From positions 42,660,599 through 42,724,598 of the forward strand of contig NC_092640.1 in assembly GCF_039555335.1 (NCBI RefSeq): a DNA stretch of 64,000 nt, written 5' to 3'. The translations under genes and the position numbers were made by a program. The stretch is from Amphiura filiformis. Lineage: Eukaryota; Echinodermata; Ophiuroidea; Amphilepidida; Amphiuridae. Position 1 is the stretch's first letter, and every line of letters starts with the position of its first letter. Of this stretch, positions 46,554 through 58,420 are shown in pieces. The notes beneath the pieces are model-generated. The model saw nothing but the letters and a program-made list of their open reading frames with translations. It was not told the origin of the DNA and made no database searches.

Positions 46554-46587
46554 ACCTAGCTGGGGGGTGTAAACCCCCCAGCTAGGT

Positions 46588-48682
46588 AAATAGACATCAA
46601 AAAACTTCACAGCTTTAGAACTAAGTATATATATGCTACACCTTCAATGGTATTTTCAGTAAATGATAACCTATTGTATGTAATAATTACAGTAACTCAA
46701 TATTAAAAAATGCATCCTTTGGCCCCCATGGACCAGATCCTGTCACATATACATGTAGGTCCTACATGTTGCGAGCGCAGAAAGCAGGAAAATTTTCTAA
46801 GCCTTTTTTGAGTGTTTTATTTAAAAGCCACCCTAAGAATGTGTGCCAAAAATCGCCTGCCCCCCTCTTGTCTTGCCATAAATTGCTTGCCCCTCCACCT
46901 TTTGGCTCACCACTAATTTTTTGCCCCCCCCCCATTTTTGGCGCACATTCATGGGGCGCCTTTTAAGTAAAACGCTCTAATAACACTTAGGAAAACAGTA
47001 CGGAAACCCTTAAATATATATAATGCAAATTATCCTGCTCGCTCGCTCAGTGCAGCTAGACCTTTAAGGTTTGTAAATTGGGATCCCAAAAATTTGGCAT
47101 GCGCAAGGGGGGGGCAAAGAATTTTTAGCAGGCCAAGAGGGGGTGGGGCAAGCGATTTTTTTGTGGGCCGAGTGGGGGGGGTAAGTGATTTTTGGCGAGC
47201 CGTCTGGAAATTTCACCCTCCCAGGGGGACTCATAATTATAGCGCAGCACCTAGGGGGCTGTGCAAAATTGTGTATGTACCCCCGGTATTTATCAATTTT
47301 CAATTTTGGATGCGGGCTGTAAACAGGAAACTAATAATCAAGTGCGAAGGGCCTTATCTACATGTATGTTGCATCATCCTAAAGCCATCTGGGCTGTGCA
47401 ATAATTCTGACTTTTAAAAATAAAACTTCCAAAAGCCCCGCCAAAAATCGCTTCCCCCCCTCTCTCGGCCCGCCAAAAAATCTTTGCCCCCCCCTCTTGC
47501 ACATAGCAAATTTTTTGGATCACAATTTGCAAACTTTAAATGGTAGGCCTATATAGGGCCTATACATGTTGCGAGCGCAGCGAGCAGGAAAATTTGCATA
47601 TTTAAGCGTTTCCGTACGGTTTTCCAAGGCTTTTTTAGAACGTTTTATTTAAAAGGCGCCCCAAGAATGTGTGCCAAAATTGCTTCCCCCCTCTCGGCTT
47701 GCCAAAATTGCTTGCCCCCCCTTCGGCTCACCAAAAATTCTTGCTCCCCCATTTAAAACCCCGGTTTATAAAACAATTCTTTTGTTGTCACAATTTCAGT
47801 ACTTGGGACAGTCAATGCAGAATTACATGTAATTCACTTATCCGGATTTTTCACTTGTCCGGACAATGCTTGGTCCCATCATGGCCGGATGTACAAAGTC
47901 ATGGCCCTATAGGCCTATCATGGCGAGGAAGGAACCAATAGGGCCATGATTCCCATGAATGGATAGCTCATCATGCTCATGATCGATGGGTCGGGCTACT
48001 CCATGGTAGATGACATCTAGTTCACCACGTAAACTTGTATGGCTCAAAATTCGGACCGCTCGCCATTAACATGGACAGATAGTATCACTTTGTGAATGAG
48101 GACATCGTAAAGTTCCTTGTACTAGATGGCATCATGAAATAGTCCTACGTAGGCCTAACTATGAAGATCATAACCCCGATCATATTTAACACTATAAACA
48201 TGATTGATTCAAACTTACCTTGGCACTATGGACCTTGTCAAGTATTTACGTCTAGAGGAAAATGGTCGAAGGAGGTTGGAAATCCTAGGACAAACTAGAC
48301 TCGCTGAGTCTCATGGACGCCGTTCCTATGTCCATACACCGAATTACTTTATAAAGTTGCTTTGTTTACCTATGATCATGTCGCATGTGCACTTCAAGCT
48401 CGAATGACCATGACCCGGGATGATCATGATGTGACCCAGGGACCGGGCCCAGGGTAAGCCCGCGCCCAGGGATCAATATAAATGGGTTGCCAAAAAAAAC
48501 CCAAGTCGCGGGTATAAATAGGTAATAGCCGGGAAAAATCGCCCAAAATTTAAAAGTCGATGCATGGTTTTTTTTATACACATGAGACGAATCCCCGGGA
48601 CGAATCGTCTCAGTTTTACACCCCCTAATTTTATTTAAAAAAGTGTTGAGTGGCTGAAATAAATTATAAACACTATAAATAA
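46588..48682. other. Intergenic, dispersed repeat with gcgagcgcag and CCCCC tracts
   Basis: acatgttgcgagcgcag, gttttatttaaaag and agaatgtgtgcca occur as direct copies at about 46765-46880 and 47567-47690, and partly inverted around 46970-47050. These flank C-rich and G-rich runs (cccccctcttg, gggggtgggg). No gene. Confidence 0.45.
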
Positions 48683-49077
48683 GGCCGTGTAAAATTAATA
48701 TTTTGGTTCTCGTCCCTCCCTCCTCAATTTCTGGGATTTGTCAGATTTTTTTTTTTTTATAGATTTTTCAATTTTTTTAGACTTTGGAATGATTTATGAA
48801 ATCTTCATACATATAAATAAGTTTATTAGAGAACAGGGAACAAGCATCACTTCCAAGTCTTTTTGTGGTACTCTAGAGGGTTTATCCCTCATAATCTAAA
48901 AAAAAAAAAAAAAAAAAAAGGGCCTCATCGTTTCCTCGAGCACTGTTGGAGAAGACCGAAAACTACTGACAATGCTAATTTTACATTGAAAAAAAAAAAA
49001 AAAAAAAAACACCTCCCTCGCTCATAAATACAGGATAATTCTCTGGATTAAAACCAAAAAATTAATTTTATACGGCC
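48683..49077. mobile_element. Harbinger-like MITE, copy 1 (TAA duplication)
   Basis: TAA at 48680-48682 and 49078-49080 flanks inverted ends GGCCGTGTAAAATTAATATT and ttaattttatacggcc. A 3-bp TAA duplication fits the PIF/Harbinger group. It contains A-runs and is non-coding, 395 bp. Confidence 0.8.
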
Positions 49078-49299
49078 TAAAATATGAATAAACTGAAAAA
49101 AAAACAAGTTTTCTATAAATAGGCCCTAGTACAATTGATTCTTAGTTTCCTGTTTCCCGCCCGCGCGCGTCCAAAGTAGAGAATTGCAAAATATTTAATT
49201 ATTTTATTTACATTTTGAATTTTCTCTTTTAAAATAACTTTTAATGACTCCGATTTGCTACTTTCTGACTTTGATTATATCAACTATAGGCCCACCTAA

Positions 49300-49687
49300 G
49301 GCCGTGTAAAATTAATATTTTGGTTCTCGTCCCTCCCTCCTCAATTTCTGGGATTTGTCAGATTTTTTTTTTTTATAGATTTTTCAATTTTTTTAGACTT
49401 TGGAATGATTTATGAAATCTTCATACATATAAATAAGTTTATTAGAGAACAAGCATCACTTCCAAGTCTTTTTGTGGTACTCTAGGGGGGTTAGGCTCAG
49501 AATCTCACATTAGAAAAAAAAAGGGCCTCATCGTTTCCTCGAGCACTGTTATGTTGGAGAAGACCGAAAACTACTGACAATGCTAATTTTACATTGAAAA
49601 AAAAAAAAAAAAAAAAAAACACCTCCCTCCCTCATCAATTCATGAAAATCCTCTGGACGAGAACCAAAACATTAATTTTATACGGCC
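49300..49687. mobile_element. Harbinger-like MITE, copy 2 (TAA duplication)
   Basis: The same family and orientation as 48683-49077, with longer right-end identity (ggacgagaaccaaaacatta complementary to the left end). TAA at 49297-49299 and 49688-49690. 388 bp. Confidence 0.85.
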
Positions 49688-50555
49688 TAATGATGAATAA
49701 ACAAAGAACATAACTGTACCATTTATACTTGTATAAAATCATAGTTGTAAAATAATTAAATGCATGTTCCTTGTCCAAACGGGTTGATGTAGGCCTAGGT
49801 TGTGACCACTTGTTTTAAAATAAAGAAAATAATATATAATTAATAACCTCATCCCTAGTTTTCAACCATGAAACAGGAAACTAAAAATTAATCAATTTAT
49901 AACAATTTATTAAAAGTCAGCCCAGAGGGGTTCTACATCCCCTTCTCGGAAGGGGGTTAACTTACAATAATATGAGACAAAAAACACTGAAATATGGTAA
50001 CATTGCAAAATTTTGCGCACTGACTGGCCTTTAGGCCCTATGTAAAATTTACCTTCATTTTGGGGCAAAATTGTCTGAAATTGCTTTGCGCACACAATAG
50101 TCAGGAAATTAGTAAGAATTATGGCCAAAATTCATTTCTACCAAATTGGTATTAAAATAAAAAAAGCAAATTTTTTTTGTGGAGCAAGTGCAATTTCTTT
50201 GAAAAAGTAATAGCCCAACATCCATTTTCCCTCTTGGGCCACTGTATTGCAAAATTTAAACTTATTTCCTTTTTTTGGGGGGGGGGTGCATCCCTGCACA
50301 TACCCCCATATTTGTTTGGTGGATTTGGGCCCCTGCCCCATACAGGCTTGGCTTGCCCCCTCTGGAAAAAAATCCCCGCTATGCCACTGTGCTTGTAATG
50401 TTATTGATCATGTTTAGCTTGATTTAATGATTTAGCTTTGGAATTATAGATTATGTTTAGCTTTAATTTGAACATACCTAGGCATACATCTTTTGTTTTT
50501 CAAGTTTATGTAGGGCCTCAAATGGAGGCCCTATATCTTCATTGTTTATTGTCTT
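49688..50555. other. Intergenic
   Basis: No gene. The segment near 50330-50393 (ccccctctggaa, cgctatgccactg) resembles one end of a dispersed repeat. Confidence 0.4.
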
Positions 50556-50928
50556 CAGGGCCGGATTTACATTTTTTGGGGCCCTGGGCTAAGCCAAAAT
50601 TTGGAGGCCCCAAACGCACCATGAGGAAGGCATATGCACTAAAGTGGTGAAGTGTTTAGACTTTACTATGACATGCGCGCGAAGTGCGCGAACAAATTTA
50701 AATTTTAGGCTATTTTAGGCCAAATTGAAGCTGAATTTTGCTAGACAAAAGGCTAGTGTGCGCCAAGCGCGCAAAATTGTGCATTTTTTGTTGGCTATTT
50801 TGGCCCAAAACATGGTTAAAACACGGCTAAAATGGAAGATGCACACTGCACAGGGCAATTTTGGGGGCCCCCAAAATTTGGAGGCCCTGGGCCCGGGCCC
50901 ATCTGGCCCTATGGTAAATCCGGCCCTG
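50556..50928. mobile_element. hAT-type MITE with 8-bp duplication ATTGTCTT
   Basis: ATTGTCTT at 50548-50555 and 50929-50936. The ends are CAGGGCCGGATTTAC and its complement (gtaaatccggccctg, one base different near the edge). 373 bp, interior with ggccc-rich palindromic words, no ORF. The 8-bp duplication supports hAT. Confidence 0.9.
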
Positions 50929-50936
50929 ATTGTCTT

Positions 50937-51364
50937 CCTTATAGAAGTTTTAGCAATTCAGGCGTTTCCTTTTATAAACTCTTCAAAAAACTTTGGAAAC
51001 TTCCAACATGGCTATATATCAGAAATATTTGAAATCTATTTCCATATTGTTTCATATCAATAAAAAATATTGTTTTTTCCTGTCAAAATTTACACCAAAT
51101 TTGTGACCATAACTTATTCCATGGTTGAGTTACTGTTTTTGAAAGGCAAGGAGGTCGCAAATAAAATGTGCCAAAGCTGCCATTGTCTGCATCATTTGCA
51201 TCAGGAAACATGAGTAAGGAATATCACACTGTTTCATTAAAACGGTTTCGAAGTGCTGCCAGCTTGATGTACCGGTCTTCTGCAGGCGTTGTATTTTTTG
51301 GGCGGGCACTTCTGGGTCTGTTTTTGGCATTTTAATACTAAATGGGTCAGCAGGTCAAAATAAG
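50937..51364. other. Intergenic
   Basis: No gene or clear repeat recognised. Confidence 0.4.
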
Positions 51365-52242
51365 GTTGATTTTGGGTCTAAAGAAAGGAAAATATATATC
51401 GTAAATTTTATCAGAACATTTCTATCGACTGAGCAGTGGCGTAGCGAGGGGGCCATGGGCGTCAAATTGACCCATTCAGCATAGATTCTGCGCCCCTCCA
51501 AGTGATGAGTCAAAATTTTCCGCACGCTTTGCGCGAATTTCAGCACATAAAGCCGGCACATAAAGGCAAAAAAAATGTCATCTCATAGCCCATGGCAGTT
51601 TCAAAATCAAATGAGGATTTTTATTTAAAGATTTTTTACGTCAAAAAACTAAAAAAAGAAAGAAAAACTACAGAATCCGATATCAGAAATTAACTGGCCC
51701 AGGGCTCATGCACTCACATGCAAAGGTGGTATGGGTATGTGCGGCGGTCATGGGTCCCCTTTTCAGGCTCTCTGGCAGTTCCTTCAGACCCACATTTGCA
51801 TCATGTTCCAGTTCATTGAGCCTCAACCTCTGACAATTGTAGCTCTTTAGCTCAAATTTGGAAAAATTCTGATTTTTTTTTAGGTTCAAAGCCTATAATT
51901 TGGCTCTAATTAAGTTCACAGACCCCCACAAAAAGTGTTGAAATTTCAGTTTATGAAGCCCCTATTTTGGCGCGCCTCACATCCCTACCATAATTCAAGT
52001 AGAGTGCCCCCCCCCCCGGGGGGGGGGGGGCATAGAGCTGAGTACTTCAAGAAACAACACAATCGAAACAGTCATTAGTTTTTTAATATTTATTGTTTTA
52101 TTATTTTGGTTTGGTTGAGCATATTAATGGTGTCCCTGAATAAATGGCAGGAAATCCACAACTGAAGTGAATGGCAAACCATAAGAAGAAGAATATAAAA
52201 AAATATAGTTCAACCACAGACCAGAAAATATTCCATCATCAG

Positions 52243-52909
52243 TTAAGGGCTGGGGTATGAACGTTTGGACAGTATTTATTTTGGGACATTAGAGCACATC
52301 AGACATATCGAATTGCATTCTGAATACGAAGAATGTCATTCTGATATCAAATAATTTTGTTTTTTTGAAATTCGCAATTTAATACACATTTTATGGCAAA
52401 TCATTAAAAATTGATATTTTTGATATTTAACAGTACTTGAAGTTAAATTTATAAATCTGATGATTTATAGTTAAAGTGTATGTAGGTGGGATGAAAAGCC
52501 GACGATCAATTGAAAATTTTGACCTTTCAGTATTGAAGATATGGATTTTTCCCCAAAACACAAAAAAAATTAGGCCTTTTGGGAAAAAAATCCATATCTT
52601 CAATATGAAAGGTCAAAATTTTCAATTGACCGTCGGCTTTTCCTCCATGCTACATACACATTAAGAATATATCATTAGATTTATATAATTTACTTTCGAG
52701 GACTGTTATATATCAAAATTTGAAAAATATCAAATTTTTTAATTTGTCATAAAATTTGTATTATATTGTGATTTTAAAAAATGAAAATTATTTGATATCA
52801 GAAAGACATGCTTCAGTATTCAGAATGCAATTCGATAGGTCTGAGGTGCTCTCATGTCCCACAAAAAATACTGTCGAAACGCAATAAACGCTCATTTTGG
52901 ATCCCTTAA
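52243..52909. mobile_element. TTAA-flanked palindromic MITE
   Basis: TTAA at 52243-52246 and 52906-52909. The two halves are inverted copies of about 310 bp meeting near 52575: ggacagtatttattttggga, agcacatcagacatatcgaa, gatcaattgaaaattttgac and their complements. No ORF. TTAA suggests piggyBac-type insertion. Confidence 0.85.
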
Positions 52910-53100
52910 TGAGGGCTAATTTTTCCATGAAGCATGAGCAAAAACGCTATGCCCATTCTATGCCTATTTTGTCAAAGCACCTGGCTGATGATCTTTCGCA
53001 TGTACACAGGCACCATCATATCACTGAGTTGATAATTATAATGACTGCGCATCAGTTGTGGGTATTGTGAAAATTCTAAACATTTTGCTTTTGGAACTAA

Positions 53101-53360
53101 GGGACCATTCACAAACACTTGTTGGGGGGCCTGATGCAAAAAGGGGGGCCTGAAAAGTTTGGACCCTCCTGGGAGGGGGGGCTAAAATGACCACAAATTT
53201 TCCTGGGAAAATTGAGTTTGCTTTTCTATGGGGTTGACCCATAATTTTCATGTCAAAAAGGGGGCCAGGAAATTTTGAGGTCTGTAAAAGCGGGCCCCGA
53301 AAAATGTTTGCGATAAATTTTTTTTGCATCAGACCCTCACAAGTATTTGTGAACAGTCCC
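53101..53360. mobile_element. Harbinger-like MITE with TAA duplication and readable empty site
   Basis: The ends GGGACCATTCACAAACACTT and the complement of aagtatttgtgaacagtccc differ at only three positions. TAA at 53098-53100 and 53361-53363. Copy A has the uninterrupted sequence ggaactaaggatatt at 28111-28125 with a single TAA. 260 bp, G-rich interior, no ORF. Confidence 0.9.
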
Positions 53361-53814
53361 TAAGGATATTCCTAGGTCCAAGCATATGTTTAGAATTTTG
53401 CACAATCATGACAATAGGCTACACAAAATATCTGTATAATTTCCTTGTTCTAAGTTGGGCTACTAGATATACTTGACACCTGTATCTAAAATCTAATAAA
53501 AACGACCCCATCACCATATAAAATTCCCGCATAAAATTACAGGTAAAATATATTACAAGTCTTAAAATACAACAAAGTCATTTTGAAGTGAACCAAGACA
53601 AGAGGCAAGACTTCAGTATTGCCTTGGCAGTAATGGGCTCTTTAAAAATCGTAAATCCACACATGCCATGTGGAATATTTCACAGCCATCTCCAACACCT
53701 CATGGTCATTTCAGCTGGAAATTTTGAATAGTTTATGTGAAATTCCAGCTGATACTTATTGAAATTTATAAAATCTGGTTGAATTTTGCATAATTTGGCC
53801 TAAATTAGACAATA

Positions 53815-54056
53815 TGTGACTCCTTGTCACAACTGAGCCCCGAAGTCGCCAATCATCATTTTTGAGATATTCAACCAAAATATTCTGCTTTAAAATGATG
53901 TATATCATGTCTATAGTACTTGACATTTAAGTAGTGAAATATCAATAAAACAGTCAATAAATCCTTTGTTTCCTATTGTTTATTGTTAAGTTCGATGGAG
54001 CATATCTCAATAGTGGCACTGGCGACATCCGGGCTCAGTTGTGGCGAGGAGTCACA
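53815..54056. mobile_element. TA-flanked MITE (copy 2)
   Basis: Inverted relative to 31261-31513. It begins TGTGACTCCTTGTCACAACT and ends with the complement of TGTGACTCCTCGCCACAACT, with TA on both sides. It is absent from the matching place in copy A (about 28715-28730), so it is a later insertion. Confidence 0.75.
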
Positions 54057-54899
54057 TATGTGTAGAATTCTAAAATCTTCCACACCTTTGTCACTTTTTA
54101 TGGATGAAAATGGTCGGATCTGGACTAATTTAATCTGTTGACTTTGTTTGGAATTCCAAAATCTTCCACAGTGGGGTGAGTGTGGTTTACAAATGTAACA
54201 GAACTGCACAATTCCAATGATAAGGGTGGAGTGGGGGAGGGCCATTCAGCCAGATATTACAAATGTACAGGTGCTTTAAAATATCCTAAAATTAGCACAT
54301 TTTAGTTGACCAAATTGAATACAAACTATATCAAAATATTTGGTACCTATCAGTTTTCATTGATAATGGACGAGTTTGACACATCAATATTCAACATAAG
54401 ATCCAAATAATATTTGTAGATCAATTGTAAATAACAAGTCATAAACGACATACGGTACATTCTGGACACTTCGAAAGTATCCAATGTTGCATTTGAAAGA
54501 GGCAGGTTTTTCAATAAATATCAGAACTGACGGGTATCAGTCATTTCGATATATTCTGTACTTTTGGTGGCAAAAATTTCACAATGAGACTGTTTATCCA
54601 CACATTTTGGGTAAATGCTTTTTGCTCACAAATTGGTATACGGATGGGTAGCAAAAACAGTAAAAACTAGGTATAGAGAAAGTCGGCATCTGAAAGTCTG
54701 TGTGGCACATCCCCATACAAAATGTTTCAGAGACCAAAAACGAATGCGAGCAGCAGCTTTGAAACATACTTTTTTTGTGCTTAATTACAAACTTTAGAGA
54801 AAATGTAAACCTTGAAAATACAGCCCAAAATATAAACATGCATATACCGTGATACATTTCTATCTATTTTCAGTGTCAGTGTCATTCTCTATTAGAATA

Positions 54900-55323
54900 T
54901 GTGACGTATCATGTCAAAAGGAGACACTTTTGGGCAGGATCGTAAATGGAGAAATAGCCAAAAATCTGTCCGGGTGATTTTTTTCACAATTTGGTTTTGC
55001 TGCGAATTTGTGATGTTATTACTGTTAACAAATATTGTCTGATAGTTTTAGACCGGAATATAACTGGCATCTTGCATTTTTTGAGACATTTTTCAAGGTA
55101 ATTCCTACTCTCAACATTGTCAATAATATTTTTAAAGGCCGATATCTCAATTTCCAATTTTATAATACCATAAGTTACGGACTCAATATCTTCGCTTAGG
55201 AATGTCCGATTTCATTGGGGAAAACGGCGTTGTGGAGCAAAATATCTCTATATTTAAGATATGTAAAAATCTCAAAATTGATAACCTGCCCAAAAGTGTC
55301 TCCTTTTGACATGACACGTCACA
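54900..55323. mobile_element. TA-flanked MITE with 40-bp inverted ends
   Basis: The left end tgtgacgtatcatgtcaaaa then ggagacacttttgggcagg, and the complementary right end cctgcccaaaagtgtctcc then ttttgacatgacacgtcaca. TA at 54898-54899 and 55324-55325. 424 bp, no transposase. Confidence 0.8.
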
Positions 55324-55798
55324 TATATGGCTGAATGAAAATGCAGAAACAAGCAAAATTTGCATTATTACACAAGACTGGAATTGTAAAAGAAACAAGA
55401 TAAAAAAATTGATTAAAAAATATTGATACAATACAAATTAATTAGCATATTTTGCAAAGAAAACCTGATGGAATTTGAAGACCACCAATTGCCACTCCTC
55501 CACCAGTCACATCACTAGGTACCTTACCAGTTCTGAGAAATTGCACTCGCAACCTCGTACGGATGGAATGATGGAGGCACAATTACAAAGTTCTGTTAAT
55601 TATGGTACCTAAAAGTATACATAAACTAATATCAATTTTGCAGTGCAATTATCAAAAAGGTCACACACCCATGATAGTCTCCTTCGAAACTAATTTATAT
55701 CATCCTTAATTAATAATGTACAACTGCACTTTATTCCATTCCATATAGAATGGGTGTGCAACAAAAACCCACCAAGAAGTAAGTTAATTACCCCCTCC

Positions 55799-56628
55799 TT
55801 AAAAGGGCAAATATATTGCTTGGACAACATCATATATCATTGGCAAGCTAATATTACATGAGGACAATGAAAATTACTCCTTTTTTGAGAAAATAAGTCG
55901 TTTAAAATTGATATTCTGCAAAAATCAACTGTAAGTGGTGAGTTCCTTTGAACGAGACAGATTTGACCTAGAAAAACTGTGATGTCATAAAATGAAGTGT
56001 GCCAGCTTTGAGAGAATGGACTGTCAACACTTTCAATGCACAGAACGTATACTGTCTTTGTTATCAGAAAAAAACTCTGAATCAAGTATTACAAATGGTT
56101 TGTACACATATGGATAAAATCAGGCCGCTGCTTTATTATATATTAGTAAATTGTGATATTGCAATTCATATGTATATCAAGTTGATGAGAAATGTTTGGA
56201 CTAAAAAATTAAAAATATTTTTGCCCAATGTTACCGTGCGATCTTAGAATTTGAGCGTGATGTATATCCATATTGTATTTATTATACATTAAACAATTTC
56301 AATGGCCTTTTGTTGAATTTTCCCGATTTCTCGTAGTACAAGGTCGCGCATTATACACATGACTGAATTTCAAAAGAGCCCATATCGAGGGCTTATGTGT
56401 ATGTAACATGACTCTTCATTTACTGTGACGTCACCAGTCTCCTGCACTTTGGAAATCAATTTCGCTTCGAACGGGGGAAGGACCGTACGAGGCTGCATTT
56501 TGTCAACACAATTTCTCTTTTTTCAGGAGAAATATGAAAAAAAACTGCAACGAGTGTCAACTTGTAATGTAATAATTATTCTCTTCGAATGGAGTTAAAC
56601 TTGTTTTTGCAATAGATATGCCCTTTAA
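55799..56628 (-). mobile_element. TTAA-flanked DNA element (copy 2, uninterrupted)
   Basis: The ends TTAAAAGGGCAAATATATTG and the complement of caatagatatgccctttaa. It is the reverse complement of 689-1400 plus 13392-13461 and keeps the empty Helentron site (aatgaaaattactcc, about 55867-55880). Copy A of the segmental duplication lacks it. No ORF longer than about 80 codons. Confidence 0.8.
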
Positions 56629-56704
56629 TAGCAAGACCACCATAATTGCAAGTTGAATTTGGCATGTAATTCATTTTGCGTGGCATGCATATACAATGAT
56701 GGTG

Positions 56705-57362
56705 TAATTATGTTTCGGTAACATTCCGCTATATCTAAGGACCGATATATACCTAAGGTTCGCTATCACTACTACTTACAAAAAAGGTCCTTTATTTCTA
56801 ATGTTCGATATTACTAATTACAAATAAGGTTCTTTACTGCTAAGGTTCAATTTCAAATAATGTTTTCTATCTCTCTTAATTTCAAATAAGTTTTGCTATT
56901 TCTAATTTTAGAAAAGGTTCACTATCTCTAAAAAAAATTTGCTATCTCTGATTTCAAATAAGGTTTGCTATCTCTAATTCTATATAAGGTTCGCTATCTC
57001 TAATTGTATCTTAAAACTCACTACTTATTTTAAACCTCATTTAAAATTAGCAAATCCCTTAGAGATAGTGAACCTTATTTAAAATTAGAGATAGCGAACC
57101 TTATTTAAAATTAGTGATAGTGAACCTTACTTGAAATGAGTGATAGTAAACCTTATTCCAAATTAGTGATATGGAACCTTAGAAGTTAAGGACCGATTTA
57201 TAGGAATAGCGAACCCTTTTCTGTATTAGAAATACTATAGCAAACATTTTATTTCATCCCCATTGGATTTCCTGTTAGTGATAGCTAACCTTTAATAGAT
57301 ATAGCAAAGCATAGCGATATCAGACTTTAAAGATAGCGGTCCTTAGGGATATAGCGGACCGT
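56705..57362. repeat. Fold-back minisatellite inserted just after the stop codon of kelch gene B
   Basis: The left half repeats aaggttcgctatctctaatt and the right half its complement, ttaaaattagagatagcgaacc, changing over near 57010-57040. The ends are gctatatctaaggaccg and ccttagggatatagcgg. Copy A has a continuous 3' UTR at the matching place. The element lies 3 nt beyond the TAG at 57366-57368. Confidence 0.75.
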
Positions 57363-57365
57363 TGC

Positions 57366-58340
57366 CTATGTTGACACCCATAAGGCTTTATCAACCATGA
57401 AGGTTGTGAATTGGAACCTCCCGCCTGACCTGCCATTGTAAGTAAACATATTTGCGAACATGTCTAAATTGACTGGTTTCACCTGATCACTTGTTATCTT
57501 GATCCCTGTTTTGTGATAAGTCTGCCTGCACACTATCACAAACACATCCTGTTTGATACGGAAAGCAACCTTCTTGAACTCTGCAGGAATCAAGCGTTGA
57601 TCTTGCTCCTCACCTAATGTTGCGGATCTTTCGTAAGGGTCGATAACCAACTCATGAACTGCTATTTGATGCCAACTGCACCCTTTCTCTTTACAATTAC
57701 ACTTACCGCCAACAACTCGATAGCATTTCCCCTCATGTTCCACTAAACTTGTGGTACGTGAGAAAGGGTGAGTGGCTTTCATGAGAACTCTCCAATATAA
57801 ATTGTGTGCGTGCATATCGTTGATGAACATCTGAAGGATATGTTTACATTGATTGCCTTCCTGTGTTCCTACCATACCAGCATATACAAGAAGTATGTTC
57901 TCATTCTTATGTGCAACACAACATATTGAATCCATGTTTAATATATCTCTACATGACATTGAATTGATTGAATCCCACCTGTTGTCAGCAATGGAATACG
58001 CCTCGCAAGATCCTCGATTCTCTCCTCCACCAATGGCAAAAATCTTGCCATTCATATAGACAAGAGGGTGATTCTGTCGTCTCTCTATCATAGGTGATAA
58101 TGGGTACCATTTCTTGTTGGCAACATCTAACTTGAGAAACTGTGGGCACTTCAACTTAAGTGGTAGTCGTACCGTACCTTGTGCAACATAAATATGCCCT
58201 TGAGCATTACAGTAGCTATTGAGTGTATCTGAGCAGTCTTTCTCTGGCAGATCAGGAAAGTTATTCATCCGAAGCCATTGGCTAGTTGTAGTATCATAGA
58301 AGAGAGAATAATGCCCATGTCTGCTCAAAAAAACTGCAGT
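57366..58340 (-). CDS. BTB-BACK-kelch gene B, last exon (kelch region and stop)
   Basis: The acceptor TTTCTCCAG precedes ACTGCAGTTTTTTTG (58340), phase 0; stop TAG at 57366-57368. It encodes 324 residues, collinear with gene A exon 4: FYDTTTSQWLRMNNFPDLPE, LKLDVANKKWYPLSPMIERR, PLVYMNGKIFAIGGGEN, GGKCNCKEKGCSWHQ and KALWVST. The frame is intact and most differences from gene A are conservative, so the copy looks functional. The two extra C-terminal residues (ST) and the stop differ from gene A, next to the inserted fold-back element. Confidence 0.88.
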   Translation of the reverse strand, partial: TAVFLSRHGHYSLFYDTTTSQWLRMNNFPDLPEKDCSDTLNSYCNAQGHIYVAQGTVRLPLKLKCPQFLKLDVANKKWYPLSPMIERRQNHPLVYMNGKIFAIGGGENRGSCEAYSIADNRWDSINSMSCRDILNMDSICCVAHKNENILLVYAGMVGTQEGNQCKHILQMFINDMHAHNLYWRVLMKATHPFSRTTSLVEHEGKCYRVVGGKCNCKEKGCSWHQIAVHELVIDPYERSATLGEEQDQRLIPAEFKKVAFRIKQDVFVIVCRQTYHKTGIKITSDQVKPVNLDMFANMFTYNGRSGGRFQFTTFMVDKALWVST

Positions 58341-58420
58341 CTGGAGAAACAAACAAATTAGATCAAATTAACTCTATGGTATCATTGGTATGTGCCATCA
58401 GTCTGCTATTTGCAGCCCCT

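Larger units (their letters stand above)
41581..46587 (-). mobile_element. Minus-strand Helentron-like element (family zeta), interrupted
   Basis: Read on the minus strand, the 5' hairpin has arms ACCTAGCTGGGGGG and CCCCCCAGCTAGGT (46554-46587), preceded by TT and followed by ggttcttccgctggcaac, much like the leader of the beta units. The 3' end (41581-41621) has the subterminal CCCAGCTAGGT, a hairpin GTGGTC-TAT-GACCAC (41594-41608), 13 nt and CTAG, followed by TT. The body at 41620-42330 holds tandem units related to 12740-13320. That both ends belong to one element is inferred from the shared arm. The interior carries a MITE, its tandem duplicate and telomere-like repeats, and no Rep-helicase is seen. 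Confidence 0.6.

Noticed and set aside
53973..54245. 90-aa frame on the minus strand
   Set aside because: It crosses the boundary of a MITE (53815-54056) and has no counterpart in copy A.
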